DNA of 64,000 nt from Methanomassiliicoccaceae archaeon UBA370 (GCA_002505345.1 DAUY01000016.1:111633-175632), one strand, 5' to 3'; shown: positions 41,333 to 51,372, counted from the first letter of the stretch. Numbers and translations: made by a program. The notes: generated from the letters alone by a model not told the origin.

Positions 41333-42859
41333 TCAGATCGCGTAGGCGATTACTCCGTTGGAGGGGGTCGATGTGTACACGAGGACGCTCATGATCTGGC
41401 AGGTCACGGTGATCGTGTCGGTCTGTCCGTCTGCGGACGTCACCTTGACGTCAACGGTGAACGAGCCGGCAGGCGAGGCTCCGCTCAACGAAAGCACTCC
41501 GGTGGAGGCGTTGATGGAGACGTTGGCGCCGCTGGGCGCATTGCTGTTGACGATGGAGAACGTGTTGCCGTTACCGCCGGTGGCCGTGTAGGTGGAAGTG
41601 ACCGCCGTTCCGGCCGTGGTGGAGACGCTCGTGGATCCGGTGATGTCAAGCGTGCCGGCTACGGTCAGCGTCACGTCCTTGGTGATGCTCTGGCCGTACT
41701 GCGAGGCCGCCTTCACGGTGAACGTTGTTCCCGTGGTGACCGCTGCGGATCCAGCGACGGTCACGACTCCGGTGCTGCCGTCGATCGTCACTCCGGTGGG
41801 AGCTCCGACAAGGGACCAGGTAAGGGTCGATGTTCCGGAAACTGCGGACGTGTACGTCTTCGTCACGTTGGAGTTGCCTGTGTACGTCAGGATAGTGGAA
41901 TCGCCGCTGATGGTCGTCAGCTTAGGCTCGGACTGGATGGTGACCTGCTTGGTTGCGGTCTGCGTGGGTCCGTTGGCCGAGGTACCGGTCAGGGTGAGCG
42001 TGACGCTCTGCTTGACGGTGGACGAACCGGTGATGACACCGGTGCTGCTGTTCAGTGTGAATCCGCTGGGAAGCGTTCCGCTGGTGACGGCCCAGGTGAC
42101 GCCGAGATCGCTGCCGGTCTGATTGACCGCGCTGGATGTGACGGTGGTCCCGTAGGACATGAGTGTCTGCGCGGATCCGCCCTGGATCACATTATAGACC
42201 GTGAACGGAATGGCGATGTCCGTGCTCTGCCCCTTCGCCGATGCGGTGAGGTAGATCGTGTTGGAGCCAACTTTGGTAGGCGTACCGGTGATCGAGCTTC
42301 CGGAGAGTGTAAGGCCTGCCGGGAGTGATTTGCTGGATGTGACCGCCCAGGACACGGTGCCCATGGACGAAGATGCTGTTAGTGTTACCGAGGCCGCATT
42401 GCCGAGGACTACGTCGCCGGCGGTACCGGATGCGGTTATGCCTGCGGTGACGTTGACCCTGAGGTACTGGTATGCGGTCTGCGTGATACCGCCCGTAGAA
42501 GTGGTGGCTTTGAGGATCACATCATAGACGGATCCGACGGCTGCGCCGCTCGGAACCTGTACGGTGACGGTGTTCCCGGAGATGGATGCCCATGTTCCGG
42601 AGACGATAGAAGATGATGTTCCCGAAGAGGTGTTCGTTCCCTGCTTGAGGATGGTCGTTGTGACCGACAGATCGCTCGGATACGTCGGTGTGTAGGTCCA
42701 TTTGAAGCCCGGTGCCAGATTGAACTCGCTTATGGTCCCGTAGGTCGCGTCCGACGCGGCCTCGGAGTCATCGTTGCCGAAGACCATGAAGCAGGAACAG
42801 AGGCACAGAGCCATCACAACGGATGCCGCTATGAATTTGCTGCGCTTGCTGTTTGACAT
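41333..42859 (-). CDS. Multi-Ig (He_PIG) exported protein ending in STPSNGVIAYAI
   Basis: A 508-residue protein with a signal peptide (AASVVMALCLCSCFMVFG). It consists of about five Ig-like He_PIG units, each with the pattern SWAVTSSKSLPAGLTLSGSS ... GTPTKVG. Thr/Ser content is very high and there is no membrane anchor. It shares the C-terminal motif STPSNGVIAYAI. I use ATG 42859 (preceded by a G-rich GGGGGG site); an in-frame ATG lies at 42913. It is the first gene of the surface module, just after the BREX cassette boundary. Probable adhesin, fibre or spike. Confidence 0.78.
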   Translation of the reverse strand: MSNSKRSKFIAASVVMALCLCSCFMVFGNDDSEAASDATYGTISEFNLAPGFKWTYTPTYPSDLSVTTTILKQGTNTSSGTSSSIVSGTWASISGNTVTVQVPSGAAVGSVYDVILKATTSTGGITQTAYQYLRVNVTAGITASGTAGDVVLGNAASVTLTASSSMGTVSWAVTSSKSLPAGLTLSGSSITGTPTKVGSNTIYLTASAKGQSTDIAIPFTVYNVIQGGSAQTLMSYGTTVTSSAVNQTGSDLGVTWAVTSGTLPSGFTLNSSTGVITGSSTVKQSVTLTLTGTSANGPTQTATKQVTIQSEPKLTTISGDSTILTYTGNSNVTKTYTSAVSGTSTLTWSLVGAPTGVTIDGSTGVVTVAGSAAVTTGTTFTVKAASQYGQSITKDVTLTVAGTLDITGSTSVSTTAGTAVTSTYTATGGNGNTFSIVNSNAPSGANVSINASTGVLSLSGASPAGSFTVDVKVTSADGQTDTITVTCQIMSVLVYTSTPSNGVIAYAI

Positions 42860-42977
42860 GCTAAACCCCCCATCTTCCGACATATCCGGATCGAAAGAAT
42901 AGGCGGAGAGCAATCATCAGTGGAGAATATTAGTGAGCGTAAATTGGAGATTTCTTACGACGAACAACGAATGAGTT

Positions 42978-43187
42978 TCACTCGAAAGAAAAAATCTTTG
43001 CAATGGCCATGATTGTTCCGAAAGAAAGCCCTGCAGCAATGATGGACGGTATTGCTCGAATCAGTGTTCCACAAAGAGGGTTGTATGATGATGCCTGATC
43101 TGCCATCACATATATGATGCCAAAAAACGAATCCATTACTACAGTTTCAACAAGGTCTGTATAAAGAAAGACAATTACAGCAACCAT
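42978..43187 (-). CDS. Possible small membrane protein downstream of brxL
   Basis: A 69-residue frame with two hydrophobic segments (AVIVFLYTDLVETVVMDSFFG; PSIIAAGLSFGTIMAIAKIF). There is no clear ribosome site before the ATG, and the frame opens 18 codons earlier without a good start codon. It shares the AT-rich base composition of the BREX genes, so it may be cassette cargo or a broken remnant of a longer gene. Confidence 0.4.
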   Translation of the reverse strand: MVAVIVFLYTDLVETVVMDSFFGIIYVMADQASSYNPLCGTLIRAIPSIIAAGLSFGTIMAIAKIFSFE

Positions 43188-43261
43188 TAATCCAACAATC
43201 GTTGCGGGACTTGCATTACCCGATGATTCACTTCCTCAAACTGAATAATGGAATACCCATC

Positions 43262-45373
43262 TCACACACTGCCCGCCCTTATGCTGAGATTCACACACTC
43301 CGGTACTAGGACTTCTCTAGATTCTCCAGTTTCGATATCATGATAGATGAATCTCGCACTAGTAAATTCATCATCCGGTTGAATGCGTTTCAACTGTTCT
43401 TTCACCCTGGACCTCATCTCCATGGCGAATTCCAGGATCTCTCTAACACCTTCCTTTTCAACCTTTCCATCCGGATAGATGATCTTGATCATTGCTGAAC
43501 ACATCTTCTTGATGGCAGTGACATCTCTCTGCTTGAGACTATCATCCAAGGTGAAAAACTTGGAAAACACATCGGAATAGTTTACCTTCCTGAGCTCCCT
43601 GGCGATTTCTGCGAAATAATCACAGATGAAACCATAATCGTTGGTAAAGCTCTTCGGAGAGAACGGTTCGATCTCCCACCCTGGAATGTAGCAGTGGAAC
43701 CTGTCAAGGAACGCGGTATCTGTATTCATTCCATCCGGGAATGGTTTGAACAGACTGGCTTGAAGAAGTAACGTATTGATGTTCTCGTTGATGTTCCCGA
43801 CGAAGACCATAGAGGCCTTTCCCTCCAAGATCTCCTTCCCCCTGGAGAACGATCCCGAGGCCATATAATCCTTCATTATGGTAATTGCGTCCTTGTCCTT
43901 GAATTTGATCTCAGCGACCTCATCAAATGCTACAACGTCCCAATTGCACACCAGCCCAGGTGAGCGCGATGACATATTATAGAAAAGATTGGCCACAGAT
44001 GTTTGCCCACCAGATACCAATATGCTGCTCGGAGAGATCTCCTTATAGATGTGAGATTTTCCAGTACTGCGTGGCCCAAGTTCACAAATGTTGAGGTTGT
44101 TCTCCACCAATGGCATTATGCGTGCCAAGAGGAGCCAGCGACTACGCCCAGATAATGTGTTTGGCTCCAAGCCGGTAGATCTGAGCATTAATGCGATCCA
44201 TTCCTCCTTCGTGAAATTCCTACGTTGCCATATGTAGTCGTTAATGTCCACAGACGGCATCTGTATAGGGCTCAGCCGAGTAATCTTGAATGGATTCTTT
44301 ACTGCAGCCCCATCGTCGTCAAGGAAAGAATAATTGAATGTTGTGATACACCAGATGCCACCTGAAAGAAGCCTTGGGTTGGCAATTACCATCCCGTCAT
44401 CTATAGGAACATTCTTCAATCCAAGGCTAAGGAATGATGCCATGTAGATGTCTTTCTTGTAGTCAAGGATGACAGAAACCTTATCGATGATGGCATAACC
44501 CTCACCTGCCTCTTTGATATTGGATTTGATCTTCTCAGCTTCATCCGGTCTGATATATAAGCGCGACAATTTGTCTTTGACAATCCCAAGGCCTTCTTCA
44601 ATCTCACCCTCATCGTTAGAAGAACAATACATCCCGAGCAAATATTCTAGGACAAATATCGGAATGTTTGCACCTTCTTTGATGAGTTTAGTGAGATCCT
44701 TTCTGACTATACACCCCTCGAACGATCCAATAAGACGATTTACATCGATTTCAACAGGGTTTCCTGGGGCCTCAGATCCTTCGGAAATCACTTCGGAAGG
44801 GGGTGAGCTCGGAACATATGCTGCATCTGCGAACGATTGTTCTTCGATAGGTGGTTGAGTTGTTTCATTTACCACTTCTTCAAAACCTGCGGAATCTCCC
44901 GTCGGCGTGTCGAGGCCGACACTATAATAAATCTTGTCTATTTCGCAAGCAACCGATGGGTCGAGACATTCGCAGAGACGGTGCATCGTGTCCAATGCTC
45001 TGCTTGTATCTCTGTCATCAAAGTCAACACCGCCGATGTGCGCTGACCTGTTACGAACTGTGAGCAGTTCCTTGGCCCAGCCACGGCAATTCTTTGTAAG
45101 TCCCGGCGGATCCCTTACGGCTATGTTCTTAAAAACATCATTCCAGTTGATATCTAATAGAATTATTGCTCTAGCGATGTCTAAACTTTCGACTGCCTCA
45201 TCGAATGAAGGATATTCTGGAAGATCCTGCCTCTGGATATCGGAGAGTTTGTTTAGAACAGCCTCATTCCACCAGCTATCCCCGTAATGATCACGAAGAG
45301 ATGTAGCAACATATCTGGAAAGAACCGGCAATAATTGGTTGAATCCCTTGGATATAAGCTCGTTGTTCCTCAT
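43262..45373 (-). CDS. brxL: BrxL ATPase with N-terminal HEPN-like domain
   Basis: A 703-residue fusion. Residues 1 to about 155 resemble the Swt1-type HEPN domain (HYGDSWWNEAVLNKL, ARAIILLDINWNDVF, ELLTVRNRSAH) and keep the HEPN ribonuclease motif R-x4-H (R107 to H112). A Pro/Ser/Glu-rich linker follows. From about residue 213 the BrxL core begins (CIVRKDLTKLIKEGANIPIF, VLEYLLGMYC), with Walker A ELGPRSTGKSH near 432-442, WDVVAFDEVAEIK as Walker B and MVFVGNIN as sensor. BrxL is the DNA-binding AAA+ effector of type I BREX. The protein stops soon after the ATPase region, with no visible C-terminal Lon-like protease part, as in the shorter BrxL class. Its start overlaps the pglZ stop. Confidence 0.88.
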   Translation of the reverse strand: MRNNELISKGFNQLLPVLSRYVATSLRDHYGDSWWNEAVLNKLSDIQRQDLPEYPSFDEAVESLDIARAIILLDINWNDVFKNIAVRDPPGLTKNCRGWAKELLTVRNRSAHIGGVDFDDRDTSRALDTMHRLCECLDPSVACEIDKIYYSVGLDTPTGDSAGFEEVVNETTQPPIEEQSFADAAYVPSSPPSEVISEGSEAPGNPVEIDVNRLIGSFEGCIVRKDLTKLIKEGANIPIFVLEYLLGMYCSSNDEGEIEEGLGIVKDKLSRLYIRPDEAEKIKSNIKEAGEGYAIIDKVSVILDYKKDIYMASFLSLGLKNVPIDDGMVIANPRLLSGGIWCITTFNYSFLDDDGAAVKNPFKITRLSPIQMPSVDINDYIWQRRNFTKEEWIALMLRSTGLEPNTLSGRSRWLLLARIMPLVENNLNICELGPRSTGKSHIYKEISPSSILVSGGQTSVANLFYNMSSRSPGLVCNWDVVAFDEVAEIKFKDKDAITIMKDYMASGSFSRGKEILEGKASMVFVGNINENINTLLLQASLFKPFPDGMNTDTAFLDRFHCYIPGWEIEPFSPKSFTNDYGFICDYFAEIARELRKVNYSDVFSKFFTLDDSLKQRDVTAIKKMCSAMIKIIYPDGKVEKEGVREILEFAMEMRSRVKEQLKRIQPDDEFTSARFIYHDIETGESREVLVPECVNLSIRAGSV

Positions 45374-47901
45374 CAGATCCCCCCGAGGTCTGTGAACATC
45401 ACATTCACCCTGTATTCCTCTTTAACAAGATCGATGTCCTCATCGGTTTTGTTCTTTATTACTAAATACGCTACACCCTTTTTAATACTGAATGTGAAAC
45501 GCGCATGGTGTTCCATATCCTGTCCTTCGACTCTGTTGGCTATGATGCTCTGAACATCTGAAACAGGGCGACCATCCTCATCTTCGAAATACAGGTCGTA
45601 TGTAGCCTCACGATACTTGTCTGAAACGGGGTGTTCCTGCCATACGCCGATGTTCTGTTGCATCTTACGGATCTCGTGCTTCGACACTGTTTTAAGACCT
45701 ACGTATTCTTCTGTGACCTTACCTTTGTTCGTATGGACGATCAACACCGGAACGACAATCTCTTGCGGAGACATACCACCATGAACAAAATTCTGACCGG
45801 CACCGGGGACCTTGAATATCCCACTGGAATTTGGAACGGAGACATAGAACACGCCATCTTCCCTGCCTAGATATTCCAAGGACATCTCCACTGATTGCAT
45901 GAGATCGTTGTGGCTTTCGCTGAGCACATAACGTTTATCTGCGATTCCACCCGGCGGAAGTTGGATCTTATCCAATTCATCTAACTTTTTCCTGCGATAG
46001 ATGAAACCATGGTCGGATGTAATTATGAAACGTGTGTAGCTCAACCCATTGGTGATTTTTTCAATCAGTTTTTTAATCTCACCTATTGCATTACTGCAGG
46101 CAGTGAAAGTATTAACCTCGGTCTGTGGATTGTCGCCTGTGGCATCAACCTCGTTGTGATAGATGTACACGATACGCTTACCTCTGCAGGCATTTCTGAG
46201 CTCGTCTGTCTTCATCGACAGGAGTTGTTTGTATTTCAGCACGACCGAGTCAGGATTCTTTGCTCTAAGGACACTTTCGCGATCATCCATGTTGGTATTC
46301 ATGCCGTTGATCTTCACTGAGTAATCTCCGGGACAGATCTGAAGACCGTTGTTCGGCAGCAGTGCTGCCATCCCAAATTTCGTAATCGAAGGTACGGTCG
46401 ATATCATGTGGTCTAACTTCTGTTCTCTGACCCTAGATGACTTCTTCAACTCATCACGAAGCTCGGTAGCACATTCGTATCTGAATGCATCAGATATTAT
46501 TACGACAGTGGCCTGGTCTGATTTCTGGACATAATCATTATAGAACGAGGTCTGCTTCGGATCCGGAAGATCGTCGTATGTTTTTATCATCGTACAGAGC
46601 TCTACGGACAGATCATTGAGGAAACGGTTGTTGTATGTGTTCTCAATGAAGTCGATGAACGATTCCATGTCTCCGCTCTTCTCATTGATCTTGTCGGCAT
46701 TAAAAACGAATCCACGATAACAGCGATCTATCAGATACCATCTGCTGGAATACTTGTCGATCAAATCCTTAGAAGATTTTGTACTTGAGACATCAGCAGA
46801 GAAATTCAGTACCTCTTCAATCATCTGCTGGCCGTAATCGATCATATTGTAGTGAGGTTCGAATACATTGCGGTAGTGAAGTGTCATTCTTTTCTTCACT
46901 ATTGCTATATCTGAGCCGTCAAGTGGTTTGCAAGTACTGCTCATCTGTCCGATAAGACGACTGATTACTATCTCATCAATGCATCTGAATGCATCGGATT
47001 CGGCTATCGATTTGGATTCAAAAAGATTGAAATATGAATCCAATTTCATCTTCTTGGATACCCAATCAGAAAGTTTTTCGGCCGCCTTACAATATAACGT
47101 ATCGTTGTACATTCCGTTGATGAAGGTTGAAATACGTCCGCTCTTCTTAGAAACGTATGGGTCTATCTTCATCATTTTCTTTAATTCTATTTTGCACGAA
47201 GCATACGATATGAACAGCGTACGTACCAACTCGCCCATTGTGGTGTTGGTTGTCCCGTATTCTTTGCTGCATCTGGTCCAGAAGGCTTCGGTGAGTTCAT
47301 ACGATTCAAAGCGATCCATCGTTGCTGTCTGCGATTTAGAATCAGGATCTTCTGAATACTCCTGAAGCATGTCTCTTAAAATGTCCTGAAAATGCGGATG
47401 GTCAGAATCCGACATCGAGACAACAGCCATGATTCCGACAATAATGGCCTCTTCGTCGTTGAGGTCGAGATCCAAACGTTGGAATTTCTTCCTCCGGTCT
47501 GCATTGTTGAAGAATTTGATGTATTTCTTCACCACTTCTGCGTTCTTAGATGGAATATTCAGATCCATACAGAGCAGGGAAGGCTTATCTGCACAGAATG
47601 GAGGCTCGCAGTAGTGCATTGTGTCCGCAAGGATGTTCTTCGAATCATTCGGAACCTCGTATGGCACATATATGAGATATCTAGATTCACTGTCCTCGTG
47701 TTCTAACATATACTTTATCTTGAAACTATTGTAACCATTCATTTTAAGAATCTTGATTTCACCCAGATTGAGATCATCTACGGTGTCCTTAAATTCCCCC
47801 GCTTTATCAACCCAGAACACTATCCTCGTAGGCTTTGTTTCAAACTTATTGATACGATTAAAACGAGCCTTAATTCTTTCTACGACATTGTCTTGTGCCA
47901 T
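45373..47901 (-). CDS. pglZ: PglZ, alkaline-phosphatase-superfamily BREX protein
   Basis: An 842-residue protein. The PglZ core is recognisable by the metal-site motif VVIISDAFRYECATEL at about residues 466-481 and by FIITSDHGFIYRR near 625-637, which carry the aspartates and histidine of the alkaline phosphatase superfamily. The N-terminal 450 residues are helical, as in other BREX PglZ proteins. It is the hallmark component of BREX and is needed both for methylation of host DNA and for phage exclusion. The length is usual for type I. It is 11 bases from pglX and overlaps brxL. Confidence 0.95.
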   Translation of the reverse strand: MAQDNVVERIKARFNRINKFETKPTRIVFWVDKAGEFKDTVDDLNLGEIKILKMNGYNSFKIKYMLEHEDSESRYLIYVPYEVPNDSKNILADTMHYCEPPFCADKPSLLCMDLNIPSKNAEVVKKYIKFFNNADRRKKFQRLDLDLNDEEAIIVGIMAVVSMSDSDHPHFQDILRDMLQEYSEDPDSKSQTATMDRFESYELTEAFWTRCSKEYGTTNTTMGELVRTLFISYASCKIELKKMMKIDPYVSKKSGRISTFINGMYNDTLYCKAAEKLSDWVSKKMKLDSYFNLFESKSIAESDAFRCIDEIVISRLIGQMSSTCKPLDGSDIAIVKKRMTLHYRNVFEPHYNMIDYGQQMIEEVLNFSADVSSTKSSKDLIDKYSSRWYLIDRCYRGFVFNADKINEKSGDMESFIDFIENTYNNRFLNDLSVELCTMIKTYDDLPDPKQTSFYNDYVQKSDQATVVIISDAFRYECATELRDELKKSSRVREQKLDHMISTVPSITKFGMAALLPNNGLQICPGDYSVKINGMNTNMDDRESVLRAKNPDSVVLKYKQLLSMKTDELRNACRGKRIVYIYHNEVDATGDNPQTEVNTFTACSNAIGEIKKLIEKITNGLSYTRFIITSDHGFIYRRKKLDELDKIQLPPGGIADKRYVLSESHNDLMQSVEMSLEYLGREDGVFYVSVPNSSGIFKVPGAGQNFVHGGMSPQEIVVPVLIVHTNKGKVTEEYVGLKTVSKHEIRKMQQNIGVWQEHPVSDKYREATYDLYFEDEDGRPVSDVQSIIANRVEGQDMEHHARFTFSIKKGVAYLVIKNKTDEDIDLVKEEYRVNVMFTDLGGI

Positions 47902-47912
47902 TTTCTTCCCAC

Positions 47913-50900
47913 TTAAATCTTGTAAAGCAAGTCTATTTTGTCTTTAGAGGACTTGCTGTTCTCTATATTCTGGAATTTTGCATAATTTACTTTTACACCA
48001 TCGTCAAGATCTATCGAAACGGGGTTTGATGAATATAGCTCCATTGCCATATCATAACGCTCAACCTCAGTCAGTTTTTTCTGAATTATGCCGCGTTTGA
48101 CCTGGTCCTTTTCTCTATTGAGCTGATCAATATACCTGCGTTGCATTGGAAGAAGATAATTCTGACGCATTTTACCGATGAGATTCTCATCATACCTGTG
48201 CATGTATATGAGTGCCTTGAACCCATTCTCCTTTCCAGAATCAAATAACCAATATATCGGACGTTTTTGATACATCTTAAGATGATCCTTGTAAAAATCA
48301 TTGAGGAAATACTTACGTATCTTATCTTTCGATGTTCCCGAACTTTTGATTCCAAGATTATCTGCGATGAATTTGATATTTTCATCCAGATGTTCTTTTC
48401 CAAAAGCAACTTGAATGAATTCTACAAATTTTGTAACGACATCGTCACCAAAATATTCATCATCGTTTATTGGGATGATGTTGTCCGAATCGGCCTTGAA
48501 TATTTTATAAACATCGGGGTCCCATTTACCACCCGTGTATACGAGACCTTTATTATCAAGTGAATAACGACCGAACATGCACCCAACAGCGTATGATATT
48601 AGATTCTTTATGTCACGAACAGCGTCAACCTCATTCAAATCAATCGATGATTCTTCTTTTTCATTTAAGCTATAAATTATGTTGAATCTCTGATTGATCA
48701 TTGTTTCGAGATTGTGCATTAAATTGCGACTTCTCTCTATACTACTGTCATTAATCGAGATTGCCGTTGATACTTTGTCAACACCTGTTACAACTAGTTG
48801 GTTGATGGTGAATTCACTACTATATTCATTAGAATTCCAATCATCAGCAGACAAACTCACACATTTTTGTACCATAGAAGAAATCTCTTCTCTAGAATCG
48901 ATATCAACAATAAATGGAAGGTTATTCACATCTTTAGTTTGAAGATTGATTGTCGGATTTAGTGCATTAAGATATAACTTTGCTACGTTCGAATTTAAAA
49001 ATCCAAGTGCATAATACAACACATTTCCGAGTGACAATATAGATGGGCCACCCTTGTCAAATACACATCCACTCGGCAAATATCTAAAACTGGCACCTTT
49101 ACTACTGAGCATTGTGTAAGTGATCCCTTCCCCGTACCACAATTTCCTATCCAATAAGTTTGAAGTTTTGTTTGTTTCATAATAATTACGTGCTGAATCA
49201 GACCAGTCTACAACATGAATAAGATTGCCGTAATACTTTCTCGAATCCCCACCTTTGGCATACATAACCCATTTTTTTCCAGGGCCAATCTTCTTATTAT
49301 CCACTTCCCAGAAGAATCTTAGATACTTCTCATTGTCAGCAGTTATATTTTGAGAACCTGTATAATCGGAAATCGACCCAATAGAGATTCCTTTGGAAAA
49401 ATTATCTATAAATTGTTTACTAACCCAATATGCAATCGGCGCACCTGGAATCTTAGAAAATTCCTCCTGCTTTACAATAAATGTCCGTTCTTTTTCGAAG
49501 AACATACGCTCTTTCTCTGCTTCTCCTGCACCATCTACGAGTCTTATGTAGGTTCCAAAATGCCCCTTTATATCAGTATTCATCATTACAAATGATGTCG
49601 TTTGAACAACCTCTCCGCCAATCTCATCGAATGCATGCGACCCAAGATGGGCCATGTTGATTAATGTTTGAGAACTCAATTTATTACGGAGTTTCTCGAA
49701 GCTCGATAAAAACATGAACGCGTGCATTGTTATCATGGAGTAGATCCCATACACTTTCGTTATTCCTCCGACTTTTTCAATGAAACATGCAAAAAGATCG
49801 GCTTTAGCATCTGGATGTGTTGACTTAACGTACTCAGTTAGTTCCGATTCCATTCCACTTGAACCCATATACGGCGGATTCGTGACAACGATGTCATACT
49901 TCTGCGAGAGTACTTTGGCGACCTCCACGACTTCTTGGATCTTATCATGAATCGTCGGATCTACCATTATATCGATCCTCCTGTCTGCAAGGAATCTCTT
50001 GATCAGCTGCCAATTACATTCCCGAACATCGATTAGCGAACCGAATATTTTGCCATTCTTGAACAACCCCAGAATGTACTTGATATCATTTACAGCAGAA
50101 TGGCGGTCTAATGGGGCCATTGTATTCCCATAACCGGAAAGATCACCATCTGTGATGTTGGACGTCTCTATGATGGAGTGTATATTGTTATGAATGTTCT
50201 TCTCGAATATCTTCGGATCGTATTGACGTGCCTTCATCATCACAGCAAAATATGCCAACTGATAGGCACGGTCATCTACATCCAATCCGTAAAGATTGTT
50301 CTCAACGATGGACGTGGCTGATTCCGCCCCGGAGTAGCCATATGACAAATAGATCTGCATCAGGACATCAAATGCATAAGCTAGAATGTGCCCGCTGCCC
50401 ATGCATGGATCGATAACCTTGATGGATGTGGGGGATTTTCCTTTTCTGTCTTTCCTGATGTCTTTTAATCTTTCTGCAACTTCAGAATCTTGCTTAGCCT
50501 CATCGATATAGTATTTCCATTTACTTCTAAGGTCCAGATCATCGTGACCTTCCAACCAGATACGTCCAACGGAATTCTCCACCATGTATCTGACAATCCA
50601 ATCGGGGGTGAACAACTGCGTTGCCGAAGGTATTCTCTCTTTGGAAATCTTCGTGTTCTTCTTGAGCTTGGCAAATGTATCGGCCTTCAATTCTGTATTG
50701 TAATATTGATACATCCATCCGATAATCTGTACTGCATCTTTGAAATCGTCTTCTGAGATATTGTCTACAAGATCTCTGACAACACTGTCTGGATCCGTGA
50801 ACGACAATTTCAAAAGAATGTTCTCATATGGTCTGGTGATTGTGAACAGTTCCGGAAGGATCTTGTTGAGTTCCTGACATTGCTTCAGAAAGAGCAATAC

Positions 50901-51368
50901 GAACAATCTATCCAATTCTTCTTTGTTCTTCAGTTCCAATATGCGTTCTTTCTCTGTAGTACTGAATGACAGATCGACAGAAAGACACTGCGATACGAGG
51001 TCAGGCTCCTTCTTCCCAGGAATAGCAGATGAGAGTACACGAATATGTGTCGGAAGGTAATCATTGACCTCCATATACCTTATAGCAATGAGCCTGTTGA
51101 ACCACGTATATGCAACAGATTCGACGACATTATCATATCCTGCTCTGATGACCTCCTTGATCAGTTGGTCGCGATGTGAGGATTCTTCTTTTGTTAAACG
51201 GGTCTCCATGCCATTGTTAAGATTTACCACTACGACATCGCCAATGATTTGTACCGAAGCAAGAGCACCATTCGCCCCTATTCCGAGAACAGCCATCCTC
51301 TGCTCCACGGATTGTCTGAGTTTGACCCTGGCAGTCACTGCAAATTTCTCAATAGCACTCTTGTCCAT
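47913..51368 (-). CDS. pglX: PglX, BREX adenine-specific DNA methyltransferase
   Basis: A 1151-residue N6-adenine methyltransferase. SAM motif I is VIDPCMGSGHILAYAF near residue 318-333 and the catalytic motif IV is VVTNPPYMG near 493-501. The N-terminal 300 residues and the long C-terminal half (target recognition) have the arrangement of type I BREX PglX. It marks host DNA at a non-palindromic site so that BREX spares it. The gene is strikingly AT-rich: 18 G/C in the 60 bases 48961-49020. Four bases separate it from brxC. Confidence 0.95.
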   Translation of the reverse strand: MDKSAIEKFAVTARVKLRQSVEQRMAVLGIGANGALASVQIIGDVVVVNLNNGMETRLTKEESSHRDQLIKEVIRAGYDNVVESVAYTWFNRLIAIRYMEVNDYLPTHIRVLSSAIPGKKEPDLVSQCLSVDLSFSTTEKERILELKNKEELDRLFVLLFLKQCQELNKILPELFTITRPYENILLKLSFTDPDSVVRDLVDNISEDDFKDAVQIIGWMYQYYNTELKADTFAKLKKNTKISKERIPSATQLFTPDWIVRYMVENSVGRIWLEGHDDLDLRSKWKYYIDEAKQDSEVAERLKDIRKDRKGKSPTSIKVIDPCMGSGHILAYAFDVLMQIYLSYGYSGAESATSIVENNLYGLDVDDRAYQLAYFAVMMKARQYDPKIFEKNIHNNIHSIIETSNITDGDLSGYGNTMAPLDRHSAVNDIKYILGLFKNGKIFGSLIDVRECNWQLIKRFLADRRIDIMVDPTIHDKIQEVVEVAKVLSQKYDIVVTNPPYMGSSGMESELTEYVKSTHPDAKADLFACFIEKVGGITKVYGIYSMITMHAFMFLSSFEKLRNKLSSQTLINMAHLGSHAFDEIGGEVVQTTSFVMMNTDIKGHFGTYIRLVDGAGEAEKERMFFEKERTFIVKQEEFSKIPGAPIAYWVSKQFIDNFSKGISIGSISDYTGSQNITADNEKYLRFFWEVDNKKIGPGKKWVMYAKGGDSRKYYGNLIHVVDWSDSARNYYETNKTSNLLDRKLWYGEGITYTMLSSKGASFRYLPSGCVFDKGGPSILSLGNVLYYALGFLNSNVAKLYLNALNPTINLQTKDVNNLPFIVDIDSREEISSMVQKCVSLSADDWNSNEYSSEFTINQLVVTGVDKVSTAISINDSSIERSRNLMHNLETMINQRFNIIYSLNEKEESSIDLNEVDAVRDIKNLISYAVGCMFGRYSLDNKGLVYTGGKWDPDVYKIFKADSDNIIPINDDEYFGDDVVTKFVEFIQVAFGKEHLDENIKFIADNLGIKSSGTSKDKIRKYFLNDFYKDHLKMYQKRPIYWLFDSGKENGFKALIYMHRYDENLIGKMRQNYLLPMQRRYIDQLNREKDQVKRGIIQKKLTEVERYDMAMELYSSNPVSIDLDDGVKVNYAKFQNIENSKSSKDKIDLLYKI

Positions 51369-51372
51369 GTGA

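Noticed and set aside
42978..43187. Antitoxin or immunity partner of the HEPN-BrxL protein
   Set aside because: The 69-codon frame has only hydrophobic segments and no ribosome site; a partner role cannot be supported from sequence.
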